DNA from: Boswellia sacra
Lineage: Eukaryota > Streptophyta > Magnoliopsida > Sapindales > Burseraceae
Reading direction: 5' to 3'
Assembly (NCBI GenBank): GCA_013180625.2
Contig: SNVD02012946.1
Span: 1 to 64,000, forward strand
Length of the DNA: 64,000 bases
Part shown: one piece after another, positions 45,805 through 57,791 of the stretch
Numbering within the stretch: position 1 is the stretch's first letter
Layout: each line of letters begins with the position of its first letter
The notes under the pieces: model-generated
The model's database searches: none
Told to the model about the DNA's origin: nothing
The model's input: the letters and a program-made list of their open reading frames with translations, nothing else
Position numbers and translations under genes: made by a program

Positions 45805-45935
45805 AGGATGCACATCAGCCTTTGAATGGGCACACTAGCCCTTGAGTGGGTGTATCTGCCCTTGAACGGGCAGATCAGCCTTATGAATCGGCATATTAGC
45901 CCTCCAGTTGGCACATTAGCCCTTGAGTGAGCACA
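45805..45935 (+). repeat. Short tandem 'gcccttgagtgggca' array in A3
   Basis: About six units of about 21 bp just before the 3' LTR. A preceding variable stretch (45680-45800) has 'aga(a/g)ggatgcat' and 'actagaa..gtgca' repeats. Confidence 0.8.
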
Positions 45936-46089
45936 CCTTTTTATAGGAATGGAACAGGAAATAAGATGGTAAGAAGTATGATAGAGTAAAGATAAAGGCG
46001 AAGATGTCAAGATGAGAATAGGAAAGACAAAGCAATAGTACTTTATCGATTTTTGTGTCTCACAAACTTCTCCAAAGTAGGGGGCAAGC

Positions 46090-48111
46090 TATAGAAACTT
46101 GATTTTTAAGGCTCAATGATGAAATGAAGATGAATGTTAAGAAATGAAAATGATCAAAATGCCTTTGGTAGCCAAGGGGAGAAGGGTTGGAAGAAGCCAA
46201 CTAAGAGTCTAAAAAACTGGCACAAAAACTTCAAAAAATCACAGATATCAATCCAGGAGGAATCTGTTGATGAGTCATATACCACTACAAAGTTATGAAT
46301 GTCTAATTTTCATAGAAATTTATGAATCACAAACTAAAGTTGAACTCAAAAAGTTATGTGTGATCAAACAGACGAGAACATAAGGGATTGCACCGAAAAG
46401 TTGCAAAATAGGAAGGTCCGTTGGACAAGAGCCTGCCGGCCAACTGTCAGATTGTTGTCAACAATCAGTCGACTATTAGAGTGCCAACCAACTATTAGCC
46501 TATAGTCAACCGAATGTCAGAGTGTTGGTTGATGGTCTGCTAATAATTGGGCTAGCTGTTGGTTACGTGTTATTGGGAAATTTTTTATGAGAACTTCCTT
46601 TTTTGTTTTTCTTCTTCTTTTGTCATCTCAACCCCTTTCCTATATAAACAGCCCTCCCTCTCACTTCTAGGACATCTAGAAATTCCTTCTCTCTCCCTTG
46701 AGGACACACTTGTGAGAATTATATGGAGTCCCTTCTAGTCTAATATTTTTTTGGGCGTCTAATATTGCTCTAAACCCGAAAATGGTACGTCTTGAGAGCA
46801 GTTCTCTCCTCTCCCTCCTCTTTTCTAATTTATTTTTCTTGCTTAGAATTAGCATATTTAGGATTTATTTTTATGATTAGAAGCATGCATAGGGGCTATT
46901 ATGAATTGTTCTAACCCTTGTTTATTTCACGAGATGGTTAAGCATGTCGAGGTAAGTCTATTTTCCTTCCTTTATTAGAATCATGTCTAGGGGTTTATTT
47001 TCTTCACGAATGCTTACAAACATGTTTAGGAGCACATGTCTAAAATCATGCTTAGAAGCATATGATTAGAATCAGGATAGGAAAACCAAAGATTGCTTTG
47101 AGGTATGCTAGGAAATAGCATAAAATAGGTATGAATTACCTTATTTGCCCCTTGAATGCTTTGGTACAGCTAGAATAGCTTTGTTTGATTTTGATTGATT
47201 GAATAAGGATAGAAATGCTATGATTCACTATAAATTGATATGAATTATGCTATAATAGCAATAGGTGGAATTACCATGAAAGAAATATCAAATCTAGGTA
47301 GAAGTGCCATGTTTCTAGATTATGGCTTTGTTCAGTTTATTTGTGAATGTATAAATATGCTACGAATAGAATTGTATGATGCCATGAAGTGATGTTGGAC
47401 TCACATTGATGGTGAGGGACCATTACTTAGAATGAATACTTGAATGACATGAATGTGTATGTAGAGACTTGATAGACATTAAATAGACTCACATATGGTA
47501 GTGAGAAATTCATTATCTATCGAGTCTTGACTTGAATGTCTATGTTAAATTTATAATATGCATGAATATGCAGTGGATTGTATGTATGAATGAATGAGAT
47601 ATACAAAGTGTTAGAAGTAGAATTTACTTTATTATTGAATAACAATTGATGTAATCCTTTTCCCATTCTCCTATGTTTGAAGGAAATGTAGCGCTATTCT
47701 CCTCCTTCTTTCTTTATATGAATATACAACTGCTTTGGTTGAATATATCTCACCTTTCTTAAAGAAGATAATATGAACAATGTATGCATAAAATGAACAA
47801 ACCTAAGTGGATTGCATAGCAACATGAGTTATTCTTATTTGGTATACCCTAGGTGAGGCCAAATTTTGATCCGGGCGAGGCGAATGGCTCATATCTAACT
47901 TCCCGAACCCATCTTTGAAAGGATAAGGGTAGTTTAGGTCCTGAAGCAAGGGTTCGAATTACCCCCATTCATCCCAAATTGAATAATTGGGTGGCGACTC
48001 CATTTCTTCAAACATGCCCATGGCTCATTTGTGTTCCCTTAAGTCTTGAAAGAGGCTTTGACATAGTGTCGTAGTCACAAATTCTCTGGCAGCATGAAAG
48101 CCTCATATACA
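46090..48111 (+). repeat. 3' LTR of A3 (about 2.02 kb)
   Basis: It starts TATAGAAACTTGATT after the purine tract 'ccaaagtagggggcaagc' (46072-46089) and ends CCTCATATACA. The TATA box ctatataaac lies at about 46640-46650. The first base pair of the terminus is TA rather than TG. Confidence 0.82.
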
Positions 48112-48464
48112 AAAAAGTAGACTGACTGGTCGTTAGAAGATTGTTTTGAGCATTTGAAGATTCATTGCACGAGTCAGCAGTACCAAAAGTCTCCCCCTAC
48201 TAATTGCTAAGTCATCCTCAGTATCCTCTCATGAGAATATCAAGCTAGCCTAGAGTCAGTCCACACCCTCAATGATCGCCTAGCCCAAGAGACATACATA
48301 TTTAACATAATCATAGAGCATGCATACATGAAGCATAAATTTTTTTCATGCAGGAAGCATAATCCAAAATGGTATACAGTCTGAAAGTGATCGATTTTTG
48401 TAGAATCACAATGCAATATGAAATACTAGGGGTAATTGTAAAAGAAATGGGCTCAACACCTAGA

Positions 48465-49410
48465 TGAATAGAAGCAACATGATGTGCAAGTCAATCTCGA
48501 TGATACCCAATAGATGTAGCAAGATGTGTGAGTCAATCTCAATGAGACCCAACAAAAGTAGCACAATGTGCAAGTTAGTGTCAATGAGACCCATCAGAAG
48601 CAACATGATGTGCAAGCTATCTGGATCAGACAACCTAGTCTCGATAAGACCAAATGGAAGCAGCATTGTGTGCAAGCAGTTTGGATCAGGCAACTCAGTC
48701 TCAATGGGACCAAATGGAAGTAGCACGATATGTAAGCCATCTAGATCAGGTAGTTTAGTTTCGATTAGACCTAAATGAAAGTAGCACAATGTGCAAGTCA
48801 GTCTCGATAAGACCTAATGGAAGCAGCACGATGTGCAAATCAATCTTGATGAGACCTAACCAAAGCAACATGATGTGCAATTTGCCTGGATTAGGCATTT
48901 AGTCTCGATGAGACCCAATCAAAGTAGCACGATGTGTAGGTTGCCTATATCAGGTAGTTTAGTCTCAATGAGACTCAATAGAAGTAGACGATGTGCAACT
49001 CGCCTACATCAAGCTTTTCAATTAGCACGATGTGCAAGCCAGCTGAATTAGGCTCCTCAGTCAGCATGATGTGCAAGCCGCCTAATTCAAGCTCTTCAGT
49101 TTAGCATGATGTGCAAGTCGCCTAGATCGGGCTCCTTAGTTTAGCACGATGTGCAAGTTGCCCAACTCAGACTCTTTAGTTCAACATACTATGCAAGCTA
49201 CTTCGATCAGGCTCTTTAGTTCAGCATGCTGTGCAAGCTACCTAGATTAGGCTCCTTAGTTAGCATGATATTCAACTCGCCTGGATAAGACTCCTCAGTT
49301 TAGCACAATGTGCAAATTGCCTGGATTAGGGTCCTAAGTTAGCACGTTATGCAAATTGCCTGGATCAAATAGCTCAGTCTCAATTAGACTTCTCTTAGGC
49401 AATATGACGT
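48465..49410 (+). repeat. Tandem 'agcacgatgtgcaagt' array in A4
   Basis: At least fifteen diverged units of about 55-65 bp, each with 'agca(c/t)(g/a)atgtgcaa(g/t)', 'ctcgatgagacc(c/t)aa' and often 'ctggatcaggc'. The largest array in the window. On either strand it gives repetitive open frames of about 100 codons that are not genes. A short version occurs in A1 (6975-7135). Confidence 0.85.
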
Positions 49411-49779
49411 GTAAAGGCAACTCCATCTTGATGAGACCTAACGATTGCCTATACCAGCTTGATGTGCTAAACACATGGATAAAGCTTTTAAGTAGTATAA
49501 TGTACAACATGCCAAAAGCAAGACAACATAAAAGACAACCATCACTAGAAAAATAAGGACTACCACAGTTGAAGACAGTTAAAGAGGACCACATTTAAGG
49601 AGAAAGATTTGAAATAGTCAACTGCAAAAGAAGTGTAAGTACAGTCTAAAAGAGACTCAGTTCACAAGAATTGTAAATCGCCTAGAACAAGTCAAACTTT
49701 CTCAAAAGAACTCACATGGTCTAGAAGGGATACAATAGTTTGCAAGAAGTACATATTGCCAAGAGTGGGCAATGCAGTC

Positions 49780-50075
49780 TAGAAACTCGCCTTGAAGAAG
49801 ACATCTACCTTGAAGAAAGAATCTCCCTTGAAGAAGGCATTTACCTTGGAGAAGGAATCTTTTTTGAAGAAGATCGACATCTTACTTGAAGAAGGCATCT
49901 TCCAAAAAAAAGGCATCCATCTTGAAGAAATAATCTCCCTTAAAGAAGGAATTCAAAGTCTACCTTGAAGAAGAGATCCTAAAAAAGAAATTTGAAGTTC
50001 ACCTTGTAGAAGGAAGTTCAAATTTGAAGTTCAACTTGAAGAAAGGATTTGAAGAAGAAGAAGAACTTAGAGCAA
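49780..50075 (+). repeat. Tandem 'cttgaagaaggcat' repeats in A4
   Basis: About ten units of 24-36 bp, the counterpart of 6690-6960 in A1. Confidence 0.75.
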
Positions 50076-50774
50076 ATTTGAGTCACATGGAATTGGCTGA
50101 CCAACCGACACACATGGAAAGAATTCTTGCAGAGACAATAAGGCAATTTGTTAAAGAGCACATCGAATAAGGTAAACTTTGAATTTATTTGAAATTATCA
50201 ATAGATGTTTGATATTTTGCAAGAACTTGAAAGAATAATGGAGAAATCCCCATGAATCCAAAAGGGCACAACATATTAAGAACTTACCCTAGTAAAGAGT
50301 AAGAATCTGCAAAACAAGCAAATAGAGACAATAAGTGCTCAAAGAAAGGACATGAAACCTAGCGAATGAAAGGTCCAAAGACCAAGAAGATGCAATATAT
50401 AGAATCCTCCCCGTGAGTTTGAAGAAACCAACAAGTGAAGAATAAAAGTAAGAAGCACTTGACAGAAGGGCATGAAACCCAACGAATACAAAGGTCTAAA
50501 AAGATCAATGAAGAATGAAGAATACTCAACCAAAGGCATAAAGAAATGAAAAGCCTAAAGTATAGTGAATCAAGAATTTTTCTCCAGTGGACAAATCAAG
50601 AATAGAAGCAAGAATCCTCAAAAGAAGGACATGCAACCCAACAGATACAGAGTCTAAAGAGATCAAAGTAGAATAAAGAATACTCAACCTGAAGCATGAG
50701 GAATGAAAAGGACTAAAGACCGCAAAGTAGTGCATGATAGACATTTTTCCATTGGACATGCATTAGAAGAAACC

Positions 50775-51260
50775 CTAAAAAGTAGGTGCACTTAAGAGTG
50801 TTCAAAGTCCTTAGAATAGGTATAAGTCTTAAGAAGAGGCACAATGAAGAGTGTTAAAAACCCTTGAAAGTAGGTGCACTTAATAGTATTTAAAGCCCTT
50901 AAATAGGTGCATTGAAGAGTGCTAACAAACCTTAGAATAGGTGCACTAAAGCGTGTTAGAAACCCTAGGAATTTTAGGTGCACTGAAGAGTGTTTTATCT
51001 CAGTATCGTAAGGATGCACTGCATGGATTAGAAGGATGCATTTGTCTGCAATAGAAGAGTGGACATTGAGCATCATAGGGATGCATCTGTCTGCACTACA
51101 AGAGTGCATTGCGTGAATTAAGAGGATGCATTTTACTCCTTGAGTGGACACTTCAGCCCTTTAATGGGCACATCAACCCTTGAGTGCTCACACTAGCACT
51201 TGAGTGGGCACATCAGCCCTTGTATGGGCACATTAACCCTTGAGTGGGCACACCTTTTTT
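50775..51260 (+). repeat. Tandem arrays before the A4 LTR
   Basis: 'agtaggtgcacttaagagtg' units (50775-50990), 'aga(a/g)gatgcat' units (51000-51135), and 'cccttgagtgggcacac' units (51140-51260). Confidence 0.8.
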
Positions 51261-51406
51261 GCAAGAGTTGAAGAAAAAGTAGATGATGAGAAGTCTGACA
51301 AAATGTAGATGAAAACGAGGATGCTAAGATGAGAGAAGGCAAGATGAAGCAAGGGTAGTTTGTTGATTTTTGTGTCTCACAAACTTCTCCAAAGTAGGGG
51401 GCAAGC

Positions 51407-53157
51407 TGTAGGCACTAAATTTTTTAGGCTCGATGATGAAGTAAAGATGAATGTCGAGCAATAAAAATCATCGAAATGCCCCTGAAAGCACAGAAAGGTA
51501 AGAATAAACCAACCAAGAGTCTCAAAAAGTAAAACATGAGTTCAAAAAACCATAGAAATTAATGTAGGAGGAATTTGATCATGAGCTAGTTTTCACATAG
51601 TCTTACAAATCACAAATTAGAGTTGAACTCGAAAAGTTACACACGATGGAATAGACGAAGGTCGAAGTAGGACTGCATTGAAAAGATGCAAAAAAAGGTG
51701 GATTAGTGGGCCACAATCGACTGACGGTTGTAGGACAGTCGACCGACTGTCCTACCACTAGCTGGTGGTTCATCAATAGCCGACTGACTGTCCCACTGTT
51801 GGCTGAAGTCCTCCAGTAGCTGGCCAACTTTTCTCTCTCTAACTTTGGAAAATGTTGTTAAACAACTTCCATATTTGATTTTTCCTTTTTCAATTGTAAC
51901 CTTCAACTACATAAACCTTCCATCCTACCTCTTGAGAGAAGTCCTCTCTTCTCCCTCCTCTCTCTTTTATTTATTTTTCCTGCATAGAATTAAGCATGCC
52001 TAGGTTTATTTATGCTTAGAATGAGCATGTTTAGGTTTTATTTTGATGCTTAGATGCATAATTAGGGTTTTATAGAATTTTTTAACCCTTTTTTTTGTTT
52101 TGCAAGATGGAAATACGTGTCAAGATAAGTCGTCTTTCCCTCCTTTATTAGAAACATGTTTAGGAGTTTATTTTCTTTGTGAATACTTTAGAATCATGTT
52201 TAAGAGCTCATGGTTAGAATCATGTTTATGAGCTCAATTAGAATCATGCTAAGAAGAGTTACCATAAAATAGGTAAGAATAGTTAAGAATTACCATGTCT
52301 TACCCTTGGATACTTGAATTGGGCTAGAATAGCTATGATTAATATGATCGATTGAATTAGGCTGGATATGCCATGTCTAGGCTAGAATTGCCATGATAAG
52401 AAATATATAATATAGGTAGAAGTGCCATGATATTAGATTATGGCTTTCTTTGGATTTTAATTGAGTGATTTATTGTTATGAATGTATGAATATACCATGA
52501 ATATGTTATGACTTGAATGATGTCATGAAAGAGGCTTGATAGATATTGAATAGACTCACATATGATGGTGAGGAATTTATTATCTATCAAGTCTTGACTT
52601 GAATGTTTATATTGAATTTATGATATGCATGAATATGCAATGAATGGTATGAATTGTATGAATGTGAGATTTTAAAGTTTTAGAAGTAGAATTACTTTAC
52701 TTGTCGAAGAACAATTGTTGTAATCCTATCCGCTATCTCCCATGTTTGAAAAGGAAAATAACTCTATTCTCCTCCTTCTTTCTTTGTATGAATATACAAT
52801 TGCCACGATTGAAAATCACCGTATTTGTTTGATGAAGATAAAATTAGAGATGTGGCATAAAATAAACAACTTAAGTTGACTATATAACAATGTAAGCTAT
52901 TTTTATTTGAGATACCCTAATGAAGGCTAGATTTTGATCCTGTGAAGGTGAATGGCTCGTACCTAACTTTTGGAACCTATCTCTGAAGGGTTGAGGGTAG
53001 TTTGGGTCTTGAAGCAAGGGATTAGATTGCCCCTATTTATTCCCATTTATTATCTAGACGTGTCCATGGCTCGTTTGTGTTCCCTTGAGTCTCGAAAGAG
53101 GCTTTGACATAGTTTTGTGGTTGCAAACGCTCTGGCGAGATAAAAGCCTCATTCACA
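51407..53157 (+). repeat. 3' LTR of A4 (1751 bp)
   Basis: It starts TGTAGGCACTAAAT after the purine tract 'ccaaagtagggggcaagc' and ends GCCTCATTCACA. It gives the cleanest definition of both ends of this LTR family. Confidence 0.88.
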
Positions 53158-53404
53158 AATGTGTTTTGATGCATTTAAATTAATTATTTTATTTTTATGA
53201 TCAATCATCTTGTTTACGTGGATTATGAAGTGATGGTTGAATTCCCTCATACTTTAGCATCTATTTTTATACATTATTTTGGATAGTTGATGTTAATCCC
53301 ACCTCCAAATCCCCCATGTTTGAAAGAAACATGTAACTCTATTCAAACATTATTTGAAAGACAGATTTAAATTAATGTATTCTCCTCCCCCTTTCTATGG
53401 ATGT
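53158..53404 (+). other. Fragment of a further family A LTR
   Basis: 'gtaactctattc', 'gtattctcctccccctttctatgga' and neighbours match about 29290-29510 of the A2 LTR. It sits between the end of A4 and the start of B3. Confidence 0.55.
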
Positions 53405-54799
53405 TGATAGGTGTCTATTTATATATTGTTTTTATATCAATTGTTCTATGCTTCTTTGCTATATTCCTTGGTAATTTTATGTTTTTGTGTGATTTTGATG
53501 TTTGTAAGAGTTTTGGAGGAGCTGGCACTAAAATAGAGTAAAACATCTCATTTTCACCTTTGCCAAATAACCGACTTCTTGGAGTTAATTGTACCTATCT
53601 ACAATTAACCAGATAATCTGCTTTATACCGTTGGAAAGCTTTAGAAGTCTAAATTTATGGTTCATGAATCCGTTTAGTGTACCAAAAGTTATGATCAAAA
53701 TGGTACAATAGTGTAGAATTATAATTCTGCAAATCACTGCAGTAGGGTTACCATAGTATAGTATATAAACACATTTTAGGGTTTTTGTTTCATAAAAAGA
53801 AGGGGGGAGAATGAGTTAGAGGCTGCCTCTCTTGATTTCTCACATCTCTTAGAGTTCTTGAAGGAGAAAGAAGGCTTGGAAAGAGAAGAAACTGCAATCC
53901 TAATGAGATTCATCTACGTAGGAGATTTTCAAAGAATTTGCTAAGTGTTTCCTTTCATTTTCATTTTCTGAAATTTCTCTATGTTGTTTCATATTTATGT
54001 TATGTTTGAACATGTGTAACTAAATCCTATTTGGTTAAGGGTGATTTTAAAGCCCTAGATATGCTTTTTGTGAGTTGATTGTTCAAGAAATTGTTATTCA
54101 AATCTCTAATTGAAGTTTCTTGTATTTTTCAATATTCAATTTTTATGATTACTTGCTGATTTTACTTGGGTTGCCAATTAAATAGAATCTGGTTGTTATC
54201 TATTGCTAGACTAGAAATATTGATTCGTAATTGTCTCGAATTTTTAATTATTAGTAGCAAAATTGTGGTTAGAGATCGCAATTGGATAATAGACCTAAGT
54301 TAAATAATCCAAGCTTGTATATTTATTGCTTAGATCAACCTATCTTTCTTATCGTAATGATTCCATTGAAGTAAATTTAGAGAGCTTGTTCTAATTTGTT
54401 TAATGGATAGAGATTAAATAAAGAGCTTGCTTTATTTAACGATAAACTAAGGAAAGATTGGGGTAACAGAGCTTGTTGTTATTTACGGTTGATAATCTCA
54501 ATGTTGTAATTGGATGATAGTTCTATAGTTGATCCATTAAATTCATATCTTATGGTAGAGAATGATCCCTTAGCCAAGTTTCTCTCATTGATTATTTCTC
54601 GCTTCATTTAATTTTGTGATTGTGCGATTCTTTATTTGCATTCGTATTTCATTAGTTAATCATTCAACAAAACCCTCCTTTTATTTTATTGTGTTGTCTA
54701 ATAAAAAAATTAATTAGAACCAATCCTTGTGGGAATGATATCTTACTTATTACTTTATTACTTGTGCCACTAATATACTTGCTAATTTCGAACACACCA
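53405..54799 (+). repeat. 5' LTR of B3 (1395 bp)
   Basis: TGATAGGTGTCTATTTATAT...TTCGAACACACCA. It is the inverse of the B1 and B2 LTRs, but clearly more diverged from them than they are from each other. TATA-like 'tatataaacac' at about 53762-53772. Confidence 0.88.
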
Positions 54800-54805
54800 A
54801 GTTTT

Positions 54806-54827
54806 TGGCACCGTTATCGAGGATTGA
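54806..54827 (+). promoter_or_regulatory. Primer binding site of B3 (tRNA-Asp type, decayed)
   Basis: TGGCACCGTTATCGAGGATTGA corresponds, with a few changes, to the complement of the 3' end of plant tRNA-Asp (canonical TGGCGCCGTTGCCGGGGAT). It begins six bases after the LTR end. Confidence 0.8.
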
Positions 54828-54894
54828 TTCTCTAATTGATTTGTTATTTTATTTTTACAATTGATTCTTGATTTTTATTTTTATTTGTTTCTAT

Positions 54895-56200
54895 TTAGGC
54901 TTTTGTGTCCAACGGAGAAATAGACCAATGACTTAAGCGGATTAAGGAGTTTCTCGAATCCTTGAATTTAAGACTAAGACAGTCAATTTCAACTCCACCT
55001 CTAGAATTTGACCTTGCACAACATACTTCCCTTCCATCTTCCCGTAGGTCGACCAAATCTAAATCAGAAGGAATGGTGACACAAACCAATCAGATGCTTA
55101 AGAAGTTAGTGGCTTCGAATATTCATCAAGATTAGCTATGCATAGAATATCCCAACTTTGAGGTAGATTTTGAACTTAAATATGGACTAATTCGTCTCTT
55201 GCCTACATTTCAAGGTTTTACAGGAGAGGATCCTAACAAACACCTCAAAGAATTTCATGTACTGTGCTCAAGGATGAAGCCAACTAGCATTTTTGAAGAG
55301 CAAATAAAATTAAAGCTTTCCCATTCTCATTAGTAGATTTGGTGAAAGAGTAGCTATAATATCTACCACCGAGTATAAGAATGATATGAGTAGACTCTTT
55401 TTGGAGAAATACTTTCTGACTCCAAAGCTGCAAACATTAGGAAAGAAATCTGTGGCATTTGGCAATGCAATGAAGAATCATTTTATGAATATTGGAAAGA
55501 TTTAAAAAATTGTGTCCTAGCTTTCCACACCACCAAATTAGTGATCAACTCCTTATTCAATATTTCTATAAAGGTTTCATTCCAATGGCTAGGAGTATGA
55601 TCGATGTTGCTAGTGGAGGAGCACTACTTAATAAAATATCGGAAGCTACGAGATATTTGATTAACGACATGGCAACGAACTCCCAATAATTCAGTAGTCG
55701 ATTTGAGCCACTGTTACCAAAGAAAGTAAATGTGGTAAGTACTTTGAACATTGAACAACAACTTTCTCAACTTACCTCTCTTGTGAAACAAATGGCTGTA
55801 GGAAATGTGTAGCAATCTTATGCGTGTGGGATGTGTTTTACGATGGAGCATCCAACTGAGATGTGCCCAACTTTACAAGAAGGAGAGACGGAACAAACTA
55901 ATGCCATGGGTGGATTTCAGGACAACCAAGGCAAAGGTATGACCCCTTCTCTAATACTTACAATGCAAGATGGCAAGATCACCCTAATTTTAGTTATAAG
56001 AATTGTCAACCGATTGCTCCAAATGCCATACCAAACCGGCCATGAGGTTTCAATCAACCAAGAGTGCAATGATTGTTTCAAACTCGTCCACCACTAGCAC
56101 CACAACCAGCTCTACATACGTCTCTTAAGGAATTGTTAAAGCACTTTCCATTAACACAATACAATTTTAGCAGGAAACTAGGGCAAGTATCCAAAACCTA
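54895..56200 (+). pseudogene. gag remnant of B3
   Basis: Broken frames with 'EYPNFEVDFELKYGLIRLLP', 'FQGFTGEDPNKHLKEFHVLC' (start of the gag domain), then 55492-55689 'ERFKKLCPSFPHHQISDQLL' and 'MIDVASGGALLNK', and a zinc-knuckle-like 'CGMCFTMEHPTEMC' (about 55824-55865). These are characteristic Athila-type gag blocks. Stops at about 54928, 55134 and 55350 and later ones abolish it. Confidence 0.75.
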
Positions 56201-56594
56201 GAAAATCAAACCGATTAACTGGCTACTACCATGAGCAAATTCGAGGGTCAAGGCTCAAAATAATTACTTCTCAAATAATGATCAATTCGAGGGCAAATGC
56301 TAGTGTAGTAACTTTAAGAAGTAGAAAGCAATCAGAGGTCCTACCGAAGAAGTCACAAACTAATAAACTCCTACCATGAACAAACGTCATCTTTCAAGGT
56401 AAATCTTAAAACTCCTATTCCTTCTTATGTTAATCCGCCACCTCTTTCTAGTAGACTTACAAAATCAAAGAATAAGGAATAAGAATAGGAAATCTTGGAG
56501 ACTTTTTGCAAGATCAAGATAAATATACCACTTTTAGATGCTATCACACAAGTACCTAATTATGCAAAATTTCTTAAGCAGTTATGCACCAATG

Positions 56595-56800
56595 AGAGAA
56601 AGTTAAAGGGAAATGAGAAAGTGAGTGTAGGGGAAAAATGTTTTAGCTGTACTACAAAGAAAAATTCCTCCAAAATGCAAAGATCTAGGTACAATTACCA
56701 TAGAGAAAGTTAAAGGGAAATGAGAAAGTGAGTGTGGGGGGAAAATGTTTTAGCTATACTACAAAGAAAAATTCCTCCAAAATGCAAAGATCTAGGTACA
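56595..56800 (+). repeat. Tandem duplication of about 109 bp in B3
   Basis: 'gagaaagttaaagggaaatg' and the following 90 bases occur at about 56594 and again at about 56703, both covering the 'LPPKCKDLG' coding start of the protease region. Few differences between the units. Confidence 0.85.
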
Positions 56801-57307
56801 TTTACCATTCCATGCACTATTGGTAATACCAAGTTTGAAAGAGCTATTTTAGATTTAGGAGCACCTATTAATGTCATGCCACATTCTATTTATGTTTCTT
56901 TAAATCTTGGACCACTTGCGAAAACTAATATTGTCATTCAACTGGTTGATTATTCTAATGCATATCCCAAGGGTGTTGTGGAAGATGTTCTTATGCAGGT
57001 GAATCAATTGGTTTTCTTAGCCAAATTTCGTGTTCTTGAAATGGAGGATGAGAAATATCCTAATCCAACACCAATTCTTTTAGGAAGACCATTCTTAAAA
57101 ACTGCCCAAACCAAGATTGATGTTCATGATGGCACTCTCACCATGGAGTTGGAAGGCGAGGTGATCCGTTTTAATATTTTTAAGGCAATAAGGTACCCTA
57201 GTGACTTACACTCTATGTTTGCAATTGATGTTATTGGTTCTTTGGCAAAACAACATTTTGAGTTAACTCTAAAGGATGGATTGGAAGTAGCTATTAGTGA
57301 GCACTGA
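56732..57307 (+). CDS. Aspartyl protease domain of B3 pol
   Basis: 191 codons open. 'GTFTIPCTIGNTKFERAILD' leads to the active-site tetrad DLGA (residues 41-44) followed by 'PINVMPHSIY', the Athila variant of the retropepsin D-(S/T)-G-A motif. 'TPILLGRPFLKTAQTKIDVH' (about 110-130) is the second conserved block (ILLGRPF). The chosen ATG is merely the first in the frame; in the element this belongs to a gag-pol polyprotein. It acts in polyprotein cleavage. Open, but upstream gag and downstream RT are broken. Confidence 0.8.
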   Translation: MWGENVLAILQRKIPPKCKDLGTFTIPCTIGNTKFERAILDLGAPINVMPHSIYVSLNLGPLAKTNIVIQLVDYSNAYPKGVVEDVLMQVNQLVFLAKFRVLEMEDEKYPNPTPILLGRPFLKTAQTKIDVHDGTLTMELEGEVIRFNIFKAIRYPSDLHSMFAIDVIGSLAKQHFELTLKDGLEVAISEH

Positions 57308-57337
57308 GGGATAGAAAATTCCAAAGAACCAAGAAGG

Positions 57338-57791
57338 TTGATACAAGTATGTGAAGAAGTGGAGGACGCTGTGGCAAGTTTAGATGAGATTGTAGATGTA
57401 ATCATAAACAGCTATGGCGTTTCTTACATTGAATTGCCTTTATCTATTGACAAAAATTTTCCTTCTATGATGAAAGCCCTTCCCGTGGAGCTAAAGCCTC
57501 CTCTAGATCATTTGAAGCATTTATTCTTGGGTGAGAAAGATACTTTACTAGTCATAATAGCAAAGGGCCTTACACCACTACAAGAAGAGAACCTCATACG
57601 TACTTAGAGATCGCAAGACAACTATTGGGTGGATAATTGCTGACATCAAAGGTATTAGCCCAGCCATATGCATGCATCGTATCTTGTTAGAAGAAGGATC
57701 CAAGCCCACTAGAGAAGCACAACAGAGGTTGAATCCTCCTATGATCGAAGTTGTCAAGAGAGAGATTCTCAAACTATTAGATGTGATTATG
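57338..57791 (+). pseudogene. Start of reverse transcriptase region of B3, truncated
   Basis: 57338-57607 encodes 'ELPLSIDKNFPSMMKALPVE' and '...PLDHLKHLFLGEKDTLLV', the linker before RT in Athila elements. After a stop, another frame (57672 on) gives 'ICMHRILLEEGSKPT...REAQQRLNPPM' and 'EILKLLD', the RT N-terminus. The catalytic YxDD part is not present: element A5 begins at 57792. An open frame that runs on to 58052 is a chimera across this junction. Confidence 0.75.

Larger units (their letters stand above)
29901..48111 (+). mobile_element. Ty3/gypsy family A copy A3, 5'-truncated and split by a copia element
   Basis: Contains RNase H end and integrase (about 29930-31302), the 3' region with repeats and both antisense ORFs, and a complete 3' LTR. 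The copia element at 32545-41193 interrupts antisense ORF-1. The left end abuts the A2 LTR directly without primer binding site or gag. Confidence 0.8.
48112..53157 (+). mobile_element. Ty3/gypsy family A copy A4, 3' end only
   Basis: Only the 3' non-coding region (several tandem arrays) and the 3' LTR. It is homologous in order to 5177-7440 of A1 (inverted) and lacks the antisense ORF-2 region of A2 and A3. 48112-48460 is unassigned element sequence matching 7140-7430. Confidence 0.75.
53405..57791 (+). mobile_element. Athila-like Ty3/gypsy element B3, 5' half
   Basis: Complete 5' LTR, a primer binding site of tRNA-Asp type, gag, protease, and the start of reverse transcriptase. It is interrupted at 57791 by family A LTR sequence on the opposite strand. 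The rest is not in the window. Confidence 0.85.

Noticed and set aside
48460..48789. 109-codon minus-strand and 104-codon plus-strand repetitive ORFs
   Set aside because: Both are translations of the A4 tandem array; neither has non-repeat sequence.
48465..49410. CRISPR-like array of repeats and spacers
   Set aside because: The units are diverged and tandem without constant repeats and unique spacers, and the context is a plant retrotransposon 3' region.
54806..54827. tRNA gene
   Set aside because: Only about 20 bases match the tRNA-Asp 3' end, no cloverleaf follows, and the position after the LTR makes it a primer binding site.
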